Shown piece after piece: positions 1 through 7,844 of a DNA stretch of 64,000 nt. The stretch's first letter is position 1; each line of letters starts with the position of its first letter. A program made the position numbers and the translations under genes. The stretch is from Defluviitoga tunisiensis (GTDB taxonomy: Bacteria; Thermotogota; Thermotogae; Petrotogales; Petrotogaceae), in NCBI RefSeq assembly GCF_000953715.1, contig NZ_LN824141.1, positions 1,552,501 to 1,616,500 of the forward strand. The letters are read 5' to 3'. The notes under the pieces are model-generated. The model searched no databases and had not been told where the DNA came from. It saw nothing but the letters and a program-made list of their open reading frames with translations.

Positions 1-1022
1 AAGATAAAGAGTTTTTGGTTTTGTTAGGACCATCAGGTTGTGGAAAAACAACTACACTTAGAATGATAGCAGGATTGGAAGACATAACAAGTGGAGTTGT
101 AAAAATTGATGGAAAAGTAGTCAATGATGTAGAACCAAAAGATAGAGATATAGCCATGGTTTTTCAGAATTATGCTTTATATCCTCATATGACTGTATAT
201 GATAATATGGCTTTCGGTTTAAAATTAAGAAAAACTCCCAAAAATGAGATAGAAAAAAGAGTAAGAGAAGCAGCAAAAATTTTGGGGATTGAACACTTAT
301 TAGATAGAAAACCAAAGCAGCTTTCTGGAGGTCAAAGGCAAAGGGTTGCAGTAGGAAGAGCGATTGTTAGAAATCCTAAAGTATTCTTATTTGATGAGCC
401 TCTTTCAAACCTAGACGCAAAATTAAGGGTTCAAATGAGATCTGAATTAAAGAAGTTGCACCAAAGATTAGAAGCTACCATTGCTTATGTTACACACGAC
501 CAAGTTGAAGCTATGACTATGGCAGATAAAATAGTTATTATGCATGAAGGAATTATTCAGCAAGTGGGAGATCCTTTTGATGTATACGATCATCCTGCAA
601 ATCTTTTTGTTGCTGGATTTATCGGTACACCACCTATGAATTTCCTACCTGCTCGTGTTGTTAAGCAGAATGGTTTTTGGCTAAAAGGCGATGGATTTTC
701 TATTAAAGTTCCAGATGATAAAGCGCATCTTTTAGAGAATTATGTTGATAAAGATGTTGTTTTTGGAGTAAGACCTGAAGACTTAACTGAGAAGTCTCAA
801 AGTAAGGTTGCTGACGAAACTAATACAATTATCACTACAGTTGATGTTGTTGAACCATTAGGAAGTGAAACTTTGTTACATGTTACTGTAGGTTCTAATC
901 AATTTATAACAGCAAAAGTAAGTCCACAAACTAGAGCAAAAGTAGGAGAAAAATTTAATATTGTAATAGATTTAGAAATGATACATGTTTTTGATAAAGA
1001 AACTGAAAAAGCTATTTTTTAA
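1..1022 (+). CDS. Sugar ABC transporter ATP-binding subunit, UgpC/MsmK/MalK type (5' end outside window)
   Basis: ATPase that powers uptake of a sugar or sugar derivative through a membrane permease pair. The frame is already open at base 3, so roughly the first 30 residues lie outside the window. Visible in order are the Walker A loop GPSGCGKTT, the Q-loop FQNYALYPH, the signature LSGGQRQRV, Walker B FLFDEPLSNLD and the H-loop THDQVEA. A C-terminal TOBE/OB-type domain with VFGVRPEDL marks the carbohydrate-uptake (CUT1) class, whose ATPases often serve several transporters. The substrate cannot be told from this subunit. No permease or binding-protein gene follows; a hairpin at 1036-1063 separates it from cas6. 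Confidence 0.93.
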   Translation, partial: DKEFLVLLGPSGCGKTTTLRMIAGLEDITSGVVKIDGKVVNDVEPKDRDIAMVFQNYALYPHMTVYDNMAFGLKLRKTPKNEIEKRVREAAKILGIEHLLDRKPKQLSGGQRQRVAVGRAIVRNPKVFLFDEPLSNLDAKLRVQMRSELKKLHQRLEATIAYVTHDQVEAMTMADKIVIMHEGIIQQVGDPFDVYDHPANLFVAGFIGTPPMNFLPARVVKQNGFWLKGDGFSIKVPDDKAHLLENYVDKDVVFGVRPEDLTEKSQSKVADETNTIITTVDVVEPLGSETLLHVTVGSNQFITAKVSPQTRAKVGEKFNIVIDLEMIHVFDKETEKAIF

Positions 1023-1035
1023 TCATTTTTTTGTA

Positions 1036-1063
1036 ACTTCCCATCGTACAAGCGATGGGAAGT
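1036..1063 (+). terminator. Hairpin terminator after the ABC ATPase gene
   Basis: An 11-bp perfect stem (ACTTCCCATCG with CGATGGGAAGT) and a 6-nt loop lie 14 bases past the stop codon. The T-run after the stem is weak (ATGTTTATAT), so it could be an RNA-stabilising 3' hairpin rather than an efficient terminator. Confidence 0.6.
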
Positions 1064-1109
1064 ATGTTTATATACAGATTATAATTCAATAAAAGTTGGG
1101 GGGATTTTA

Positions 1110-1916
1110 TTGGTGATAGAACTGGTGTTAGGCTCATTGGATGGTAAAGATGTTAACTTGCCTGTTCATTACAACAGGCCTCTTCAAGGACTTTTTTATA
1201 GTTTGATGTCTGAATCTATGCCATATTATCACGATAAAGGAACAAAATCTGATGATAAAAAGCTAAAACTTTTCACTTACTCTAGAATTTATCCTCATAA
1301 CTCATTTAAAGTATACAATAAAAGAATGCAGTTTGAAGGAACGTTCAGTATTTTTTTTGCTTCACCTATGGACGAATTAGTCGAAGCTGTTTTAAAAAGT
1401 TTAGATGATCAAAAGATTTTAAGAATCGAAAAAAACTATTTTACTTTGTTAAAGTATGAAAAAATTATAAGCGAGGTAAAAAGTGAGGAATTATTGGTAA
1501 AAACATTGTCTCCAATAACAGCTTATTCTACTATTCTTTTGCCCAATGGTAGCAGGTATACACATTATTTTTCTCCTTACTCAAGCGATTTCAAAAAACT
1601 TGTAGAAGACAATCTAAAAAGAAAGGCTAAAGCTTTAAAAATAGAAGCTAACAGTAGTAACTTTTCTATAGAACCATATGGTATTACTGAAAAGAACGAG
1701 AAGTTATTATTTTACAAAGATATTATTATCAAAGGATGGACTGGATATTTTATTTTAAGAGGTGATGCTTCTTTAATCCAGCTTGCTCTTAATTCTGGAT
1801 TAGGCGCAAAAAATGCTCAAGGATTTGGTATGGTTTTTCCTGTTAAACACAAAGTAAAAAACAGAGAACTAGAATACACTGATAATCAAAAACATAAAAA
1901 TGAATTTATACCTTAA
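1110..1916 (+). CDS. cas6: CRISPR-associated endoribonuclease Cas6
   Basis: Cas6 cleaves the repeats of CRISPR precursor RNA to make crRNAs. The 268-aa length is usual. The N-terminal half carries the family pattern in which YHDKG near residue 40 leads into KLKLFTYSRIY. The C-terminus has the glycine-rich RNA-binding loop LGAKNAQGFGMV near residues 234-245, the most diagnostic part. A His near residue 42 is a candidate catalytic residue (inference). The TTG start at 1110 sits 6 nt after GGGGGG; GTG 1113 is the alternative. No other cas gene and no repeat array is visible nearby, so this is a solitary cas6. It may serve arrays elsewhere in the genome. The next gene, phosphofructokinase, is functionally unrelated. 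Confidence 0.85.
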   Translation: MVIELVLGSLDGKDVNLPVHYNRPLQGLFYSLMSESMPYYHDKGTKSDDKKLKLFTYSRIYPHNSFKVYNKRMQFEGTFSIFFASPMDELVEAVLKSLDDQKILRIEKNYFTLLKYEKIISEVKSEELLVKTLSPITAYSTILLPNGSRYTHYFSPYSSDFKKLVEDNLKRKAKALKIEANSSNFSIEPYGITEKNEKLLFYKDIIIKGWTGYFILRGDASLIQLALNSGLGAKNAQGFGMVFPVKHKVKNRELEYTDNQKHKNEFIP

Positions 1917-1942
1917 ACTTTAACATGGTGGGGGTGGATTTT

Positions 1943-3166
1943 TTGAAAAGTAAGAATATCCTTTACGCTCAATCGGGAGGAGTTACAAGTGTTATAAACG
2001 CAAGTGCTTATGGGCTCATTTCGAAAGCTCTAAAATCTGAAGAAATAAATAAAATATATGCTGGAATTTATGGCATTTCTGGTATTCTAGAAGGAAATTT
2101 ATTAGATATAAAAGAAGAACCAATTGAAAAGATTCATGCGTTAAGCTACACACCTTCAAGTGCTTTTGGTTCATGTAGACGCAGATTAAAGGATGATGAT
2201 AATGAAGGTTTTAATAGATTATTTCAAATATTTGATGAGTATAACGTAGGTTATTTCTTTTATAACGGCGGAAACGATTCTATGGATACAGCACACAAAA
2301 TTGACCAATATGCCATAAAAATAGGTTATGATTTAAAAGTAATTGGAATTCCTAAAACTATTGACAACGATCTATACGGAACAGATCATTCACCAGGATA
2401 CGGTTCTGCAGCTAAATACCTTGCAATATCTATGCTTGAGTCTAGCATAGATACAAGGAGCATGTCAAAAGACTCTACCAAAATATTCATAATGGAAACA
2501 ATGGGACGACACGCTGGTTGGCTGGCAGCATCTACTTCTTTAGCAAAATTAAATGCAGATTTTGGTCCACATATAATTCTCCTTCCTGAACGAATATTTG
2601 ATGAAGACAACTTTGTTAATAAAGTTAAATATGAAGTTGAGAAGAATGGATACTGCACCATTGCGGTATCAGAAGGGATAAGATATAAAAGTGGTTCTTT
2701 TGTATCAGATATGGGATATACAGACAGCTTTGGAAACAGACAATTAGGAGATGCAGGAAGGGTAGTAGCTAATATTATATTAACAAGGTTGGGTTTAAAA
2801 GTACACGTTGCAGTGCCAGATTACCTACAAAGAAGTTCAGGTCATATTGTAAGCAAAACTGATCGTGAGGAAGCTATAAAAGTTGGTGAAGTAGCTTTAG
2901 ATTTGGCTTTAAGTGGTATTTCAGGATTTATGGTTACTATTAATAGAGTCTCTAACGAACCATATCAAGTTCAATATGGGAAAGTTCCTTTATTTGAGGT
3001 AGCAAATAATACTAAGTATATGCCTGAGGAATTTATTGCAGATGATGGGTATGGTGTTAATGATAAATTTATTAAATATGCTAAACCATTGATTTTTGGT
3101 GAAAGTTACCCAGATTATAAAGACGGTATTCCTGATTACGTTTATTTTCCTTTAAATGAAAAATAA
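1943..3166 (+). CDS. pfp: 6-phosphofructokinase, probably pyrophosphate-dependent
   Basis: Phosphorylates fructose 6-phosphate to the 1,6-bisphosphate in glycolysis. The N-terminal phosphate loop is YAQSGGVTS. GGNDSMDTA (around residue 115) has Asp where ATP-dependent enzymes have Gly (GGDGS). PKTIDND has Lys where ATP enzymes usually have Gly. In this family both changes are linked with pyrophosphate as phosphoryl donor, so PPi use is inferred from motif type. Length is about 407 aa. I place the start at TTG 1943 just after a GGGGGTGGA ribosome-binding site; an upstream ATG at 1925 overlaps that site. It follows cas6 by a few bases and may be read from the same transcript. A strong bidirectional terminator follows. 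Confidence 0.85.
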   Translation: MKSKNILYAQSGGVTSVINASAYGLISKALKSEEINKIYAGIYGISGILEGNLLDIKEEPIEKIHALSYTPSSAFGSCRRRLKDDDNEGFNRLFQIFDEYNVGYFFYNGGNDSMDTAHKIDQYAIKIGYDLKVIGIPKTIDNDLYGTDHSPGYGSAAKYLAISMLESSIDTRSMSKDSTKIFIMETMGRHAGWLAASTSLAKLNADFGPHIILLPERIFDEDNFVNKVKYEVEKNGYCTIAVSEGIRYKSGSFVSDMGYTDSFGNRQLGDAGRVVANIILTRLGLKVHVAVPDYLQRSSGHIVSKTDREEAIKVGEVALDLALSGISGFMVTINRVSNEPYQVQYGKVPLFEVANNTKYMPEEFIADDGYGVNDKFIKYAKPLIFGESYPDYKDGIPDYVYFPLNEK

Positions 3167-3180
3167 AAAGATAAGATAAT

Positions 3181-3218
3181 AATAAATGACTCAGATTATA
3201 TAATCTGAGTCATTTATT
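3181..3218. terminator. Bidirectional terminator between pfp and dacB
   Basis: Perfect 18-bp inverted repeat, AATAAATGACTCAGATTA and its complement, separated by only 2 bases. It lies between two convergent genes and has A/T-rich ends on both sides, so it can serve both strands. Confidence 0.85.
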
Positions 3219-3236
3219 ATATTCAATCTCAATTAC

Positions 3237-4565
3237 TTAAAGAGCACTATAAATCATATTTATAATAGTATTTTCAAATTCTTTTACACTTTGTCTAGAT
3301 GAAGAAAAATTATTTTCAATAAGAGTGAGTAAATATAAATTGCCTTTTTTTGTTCTAATAATCGCTGATATAGCAGAATCATAGTATAAAGTGCCAGTTT
3401 TTGCATATATTTCAAAATTGAATCTGTTGTTAATAGTACTTTCTTCATTAGGTGCAGCTAGCCAATCGAGTAAACTTGAACTATAATTTTTATATAGATA
3501 CAACACTGCGTCATTTATCATTTTAGGTGAAAGAAGATTGTACTTTGATAAACCGCAACCATCCTTTAGTACATATTGACTAGGTTTATATCCTAAAATT
3601 TCATCAATTTTTTGTTTAAAATATTTTTCAGAATCGGATATTGTTCCTTTTCCATATATTGCTCCTAGATTTCTAAATAGTTGTTCAGCTATTTGATTGT
3701 CACTAGTTTCCAACATAGTTTTAATTATTTCTTTTAATGGAACGGAATAATGTGTATAAATTGAAGAAGCGCTGAAGGGAACCACATCATACTCTATAGC
3801 CCCTAAAAATGAAACTCCCAATTCCTGCAAATAAACAGTGGTTAGAAAATTCAAATAATCTTTTATTTCACCATTAGTTTTGTATTTTAAAGATTCATGA
3901 CTACTCATCCAAATGTTAATCGAAGCTATTTGGGGTTGAGGATCATCCCACATCCAGCCTCTGCCAAATCCTTCTTCTGTCAAAAAAGAGTAATCAAATA
4001 CAATATTTCCATATAATTTTGTAATTCCTTGATCTACGGTAGCTTTTTTTAATATATACTTGTATTCATCAGAAGATAACACAGGATTTCCAAAACCTTT
4101 TATATAAATATTTCCGTTATAATTAGATGTAATTGGCGAAGATCTAAATACTTGAGTTTCGAATCGATAATTAGTCCCTAGAGATTCTAAAGAAATTAAT
4201 GCGGTAATTATTTTTGATAATGAAGCTGGTGTAAATAGTTTGTCTTCATTAAAAGATAGTAAGACTTGGTTTGATGAAAGATTTCTTAATTCCATTCCAA
4301 CAAATCCTTCAAAGGAATTAAGCAGATTAAGTATCGAATCCATAGTATTTTCAAAGCTTGGTTGTTGTACAGTTGGATATTCAATTGGAGTTTGATAAAC
4401 TTTAGAAGGATCAATAACTTCGATTCTATCTAAATAATCAGATGATTCTCCGTCTCTAGAAAGTGGTGTTCTACTTGAAAGTGGTACACCAAAAGAAATA
4501 GAAATAAATATTAGAAGAATAAAAAAGATCAATAAAGCTTGAGAAATAATTTTGTTATTTTTCAC
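3237..4565 (-). CDS. dacB: D-alanyl-D-alanine carboxypeptidase/endopeptidase, PBP4 family
   Basis: Exported penicillin-binding protein that trims or cuts peptidoglycan cross-links (peptidase family S13). The first 27 residues form a signal peptide or membrane anchor rich in Leu/Ile/Phe. Catalytic motifs are present in order: SLSK (SxxK, about residue 118), SDN (SxN, about residue 288) and KTG (about residue 391). The 442-aa length fits PBP4 with its inserted domain. A Ser/Pro-rich linker follows the signal. The GTG start at 4565 overlaps the end of the upstream TetR gene by 11 bases, so the two are co-transcribed and probably translationally coupled. The gene ends at the shared terminator with pfp. 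Confidence 0.9.
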   Translation of the reverse strand: MKNNKIISQALLIFFILLIFISISFGVPLSSRTPLSRDGESSDYLDRIEVIDPSKVYQTPIEYPTVQQPSFENTMDSILNLLNSFEGFVGMELRNLSSNQVLLSFNEDKLFTPASLSKIITALISLESLGTNYRFETQVFRSSPITSNYNGNIYIKGFGNPVLSSDEYKYILKKATVDQGITKLYGNIVFDYSFLTEEGFGRGWMWDDPQPQIASINIWMSSHESLKYKTNGEIKDYLNFLTTVYLQELGVSFLGAIEYDVVPFSASSIYTHYSVPLKEIIKTMLETSDNQIAEQLFRNLGAIYGKGTISDSEKYFKQKIDEILGYKPSQYVLKDGCGLSKYNLLSPKMINDAVLYLYKNYSSSLLDWLAAPNEESTINNRFNFEIYAKTGTLYYDSAISAIIRTKKGNLYLLTLIENNFSSSRQSVKEFENTIINMIYSAL

Positions 4566-5184
4566 CTAAATTAGCATCTCCTTTTACAATGATAATCTTT
4601 TCAATTGGTTTAAGAGCGTTTTCAATTAATTTTCTATAATTTGTTACAACTTCTTTAAAGTTTCGATTTTTTAATAAAAATCCCATACCTTTGGTAACGG
4701 AAATTAAGAATTCCAAAATATATATTGCATCAATATCATTTCTAACTTCATTTTGTTTTTGAAATTCGATTATTTTATTTACAATCACCTGCCCATATGT
4801 TTGATAAAAATAGTTATTCACAAATGTGGAAATTCTTTTATTAGTAAAAAAATCATCAATAGGATATTCTTTTAAGATTGATTCAATATCAAAGTTTAAA
4901 TTAGAAATGTATTCTAATATCTCATCAAAATTTTTTAACTCATCCACATATTTTTTAAAGGATATATATAGCTCATCTAAAATAGATTTAATTAGGAAAA
5001 TTATAAAATCTTCCTTTTTACCATATTTTTCATACACAGTAGATTTACTTAGTCCTGCTGATTTAATTACTTTTTCATAATTAAATCGAGAGATTCCTTT
5101 ATTTAATAATTCCACTTTTGCTATATCAATTAGTACTTGGATCTTAGAAGAAGTAGTTTTTCGAGTTTTATTTTTTTTAGACAT
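4555..5184 (-). CDS. TetR/AcrR-family transcriptional regulator
   Basis: A 209-aa protein with a basic, Lys/Thr/Ser-rich start, then a TetR-type helix-turn-helix at about residues 30-60 (VIKSAGLSKSTVYEKYGKKE). A variable helical C-terminal ligand-binding domain follows. It overlaps dacB by 11 bases and most likely controls itself and possibly dacB. The ligand is unknown. The region upstream of its ATG is extremely AT-rich and I could not identify an operator palindrome. Confidence 0.85.
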   Translation of the reverse strand: MSKKNKTRKTTSSKIQVLIDIAKVELLNKGISRFNYEKVIKSAGLSKSTVYEKYGKKEDFIIFLIKSILDELYISFKKYVDELKNFDEILEYISNLNFDIESILKEYPIDDFFTNKRISTFVNNYFYQTYGQVIVNKIIEFQKQNEVRNDIDAIYILEFLISVTKGMGFLLKNRNFKEVVTNYRKLIENALKPIEKIIIVKGDANLGEK

Positions 5185-6407
5185 AAACCACCTTAACTAT
5201 AAATCAATTTATATTATAAAAATAGTATATACATATACATTTATCTTGTGCTTTTATAGTCATTTTAATAGTTTATAAATTGTATTTATTGTATAAATAA
5301 CTTTGTATTTTATCATATAATATACATTATATAATATTAAAAGGGGAGTTTTTATTTCAAGTGACATTTTATCACATAAATATCAAGTTTGTTTTTATAG
5401 CATAATCTTAAAAGATACCTCTTTGTAGAATCGCTTATTTTATGTTTTATTAATAAAGGATATGATTTTATATTCAGAAGAAAAAAGAACGCCTTAAAAA
5501 CGATTTAAAAGAGAACCATTGATTTTAGGAATATAAAAAAGCAAAAAGTAGAGTGTTTTTACCTTTTGTCGGAAAACTTAGGTTTTCCGACACTAATTTT
5601 ATATTTTATAAGATTGTTCTTATAGATTGATTAATTGCTAAACCCTCATTAACAAAAGGATATAGAAAAAAATAAGATCTCACACGTAAATAAATATTAA
5701 TATAAACATAAAAATAGCTCTTCAAAAGTTTGTACAGCGTATATACATTATAAAGTTGCAAATAAAACACCTATTTACATAACAATAAATCAATATGTTT
5801 ATAACATAAACTTGCACATTGTAAATGCATTAAATACCTATAAGTATATTTTAAATATTATTGATTGAACTCTACTCTTAAATCTCTAAGAACTTTATCT
5901 GCCAAAAAGTCAAATAGTTAAATAGTACATTAACTGTTATCACAGTATTTTAAAATTCATCTGAACATAAAATTTTGGTCTGGAGCCATTAAACTTTTTC
6001 TCACTAATTAGGATAGGGCTTCTCTAATTTACTAAGAAATATAAGTCAGGTTTGGCGTAATTCTCATCATAAATTGAAAGTAAGTCGATTATATATGTTG
6101 TTAATTAGTATTTATTATACCGCATTTTCAAATATTTTCATAAATATTTTTTTGGAATTTTTCGTTCTTATAATTATATATACTGTATATGTAATGATAT
6201 TTTTTAAAAATAATCTGCAATATGTTTATACTTTATATTTATATAATTAGTAAATAATGTATATACTAATCTGAAATTTATAGAATTTTATACATTTTAT
6301 ATATATTGATAATATTGATTAAAGTTAAAATTAAACGATGTATTATTAAATTTTATGGTAAAATAGTTATATAATAAACTGAATAATAATACTAAAGGAG
6401 ATCTAAA
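5185..6407. other. 1.2-kb gene-free AT-rich intergenic region
   Basis: No open frame of credible length on either strand. The stretch is clearly poorer in G+C than its surroundings. It holds a clean hairpin at 5577-5602. On the minus strand between about 6105 and 5945 there is a reading frame of ordinary amino-acid composition (containing NYAKPDLYFLVN and SEKKFNGSRPKFYVQMNF) broken by one in-frame stop. That is compatible with a decayed gene fragment but too short to name. The final bases before 6408 supply the promoter region and AAAGGAG site of the next gene. Confidence 0.5.
5577..5602. repeat. Isolated 11-bp inverted repeat in the gene-free region
   Basis: TGTCGGAAAAC and its complement around a TTAG loop. 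It is the only GC-containing perfect palindrome in this very AT-rich stretch. It could be the terminator of an unseen small transcript or a relic of a lost gene; the flanks are only loosely T-rich. Confidence 0.5.
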
Positions 6408-7580
6408 ATGGCATATGATTTTGATGAAATAATTGACAGAAGAAATACTGAATCTGAGAAATGGTGTAATCTTCTTAATATTTATGGAAGAAACGATATA
6501 ATACCAATGTGGGTTGCAGATATGGATTTCAAATCACCACCTGAAGTTATTGATGTTTTAGAAGATAGGGTTAAGCATGGTGTCTTTGGATATCCTATGT
6601 TAAAAGATGAGTATATTGAACCTTTTATTAAATGGGTATTCAAGAAGCACACTTGGAAAATCGATAAAAACTGGGTAATAATGAACAGTTGTGTTGTAGA
6701 TTCACTTAAAACTGCTGTATTAACTTTTTCAAGACCTGGAGATAGTATTGTAATTCAACCACCAGTTTATCGTCCATTTTTTAATTTAGTTACTTCTAAT
6801 GGAAGAACTCTTTTAACCAATCCTTTGAAAATTGAAAATGGAAGATATAAAATTGATTTTAACGATCTTGAGAAAAAACTGTCAGAAAAAAGAACAAAAT
6901 TACTTCTATTTTGTAGTCCTCATAATCCAGTTGGTAGAGTTTGGGAAGAAAACGAACTTAGAATGTTAGGAGAATTGTGTTTAAAATATGATGTTTTGAT
7001 ACTTTCAGATGAAATTCATAGTGACATCATCTATAACAATAAACACTTGCCAATTGCCTCACTTTCAAAAGAACTTCAAGATTCAACTTTATCTTTTTAT
7101 GCTCCAAGTAAAACATTTAATTTAGCTGGGCTTAGAACTTCATTTGTTGTGATTCCTAATGAAAGAATAAGGACAGAATATGAAACTGTTTTATCTAGTA
7201 TTTCAAGTATGAGCATTAATATATTTGGGTTATTAGCTGCTTCAGCTGCTTATCAATATGGTGAAAAATGGCTCGATGAATTGATTGATTATTTGAAAGG
7301 AAATATTGATTATGTGATCGAATTTTTTAAACATAAACTTCCGAAGGTGACAATAAATCCTCCAGAAGGAACTTTCTTACTTTGGCTAGATTTTAGAAGA
7401 TATGGAAGCGAATCTTTTGTAAAAAATATTTTAATTAATGAAGCACATGTTGGATTAGAAGAAGGAAGTATTTTTGGGCAAGAAGGCCAAGGATTTTTTA
7501 GAATGAATATAGGTTGTCCAAGAAAAATTTTAGTCAAAGCTTGTGACAACATTTATAATGCTTTTAAAAGTTTAATATAA
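6408..7580 (+). CDS. patB: PatB/MalY-type PLP enzyme (putative cystathionine beta-lyase)
   Basis: Fold-type I aminotransferase-like protein of 390 aa. Members typically cleave cystathionine or cysteine conjugates (C-S lyase) and some act as regulators or aminotransferases. Family marks are MWVADMDFKSP at about residue 35, HNPVGRVW near 170, DEIHSD near 202 and the PLP-binding Lys in APSKTFNLAGLR near 232. A conserved Arg near the C-terminus (FFRMNIGCPR) would bind substrate carboxylate. Start ATG is preceded by AAAGGAG at good spacing. It stands alone, with the repeat copy serving fhs downstream. Methionine/cysteine metabolism is the likely role, but substrate is not deducible. Confidence 0.88.
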   Translation: MAYDFDEIIDRRNTESEKWCNLLNIYGRNDIIPMWVADMDFKSPPEVIDVLEDRVKHGVFGYPMLKDEYIEPFIKWVFKKHTWKIDKNWVIMNSCVVDSLKTAVLTFSRPGDSIVIQPPVYRPFFNLVTSNGRTLLTNPLKIENGRYKIDFNDLEKKLSEKRTKLLLFCSPHNPVGRVWEENELRMLGELCLKYDVLILSDEIHSDIIYNNKHLPIASLSKELQDSTLSFYAPSKTFNLAGLRTSFVVIPNERIRTEYETVLSSISSMSINIFGLLAASAAYQYGEKWLDELIDYLKGNIDYVIEFFKHKLPKVTINPPEGTFLLWLDFRRYGSESFVKNILINEAHVGLEEGSIFGQEGQGFFRMNIGCPRKILVKACDNIYNAFKSLI

Positions 7581-7649
7581 ATATCAACTTATTTATCTTT
7601 AAGATTTTTTAAAACCCTTATCCAAAACATATTTTAAAAATAGAATTTT

Positions 7650-7812
7650 GAATTTATAATGGGTCTAGGGTGGAGCCCACTTCCTTTTTTCTTGGTACAA
7701 GTACGAAAAATGTAAAAAATTAAGAGTCGGCAAAAATTAGAAGTGGGGAGGTATTTTGTAAAAAATCAAACCTAAAAAATATATATAATGACGTTTTTAG
7801 GATTTCTGAAGA
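7650..7812 (+). repeat. Dispersed upstream repeat, copy A (before fhs)
   Basis: Starts with GAATTTATAATGGG and contains the GGTACAAGTAC centre, the conserved AATTAGAAGTGGGGAGG block and TTTTGTAAAAAATC. A -10-like TATAAT lies at 7784-7789, and the copy ends with GGATTTCTGAAGA. The box lies 56 nt before the fhs start codon. Six further copies are in the window, all in the sense orientation of the following gene. Confidence 0.85.
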
Positions 7813-7844
7813 TATTACTAAATCATAATAGGGAGGTTGGTCAA

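Noticed and set aside
1-3200. CRISPR array near cas6
   Set aside because: No regularly spaced repeats are present on either side; the only inverted repeats are the terminators at 1036-1063 and 3181-3218.
5945-6105. Naming a transposase pseudogene in the gene desert
   Set aside because: Only about 55 codons with an internal stop and no recognisable catalytic motif; kept as an observation without a name.
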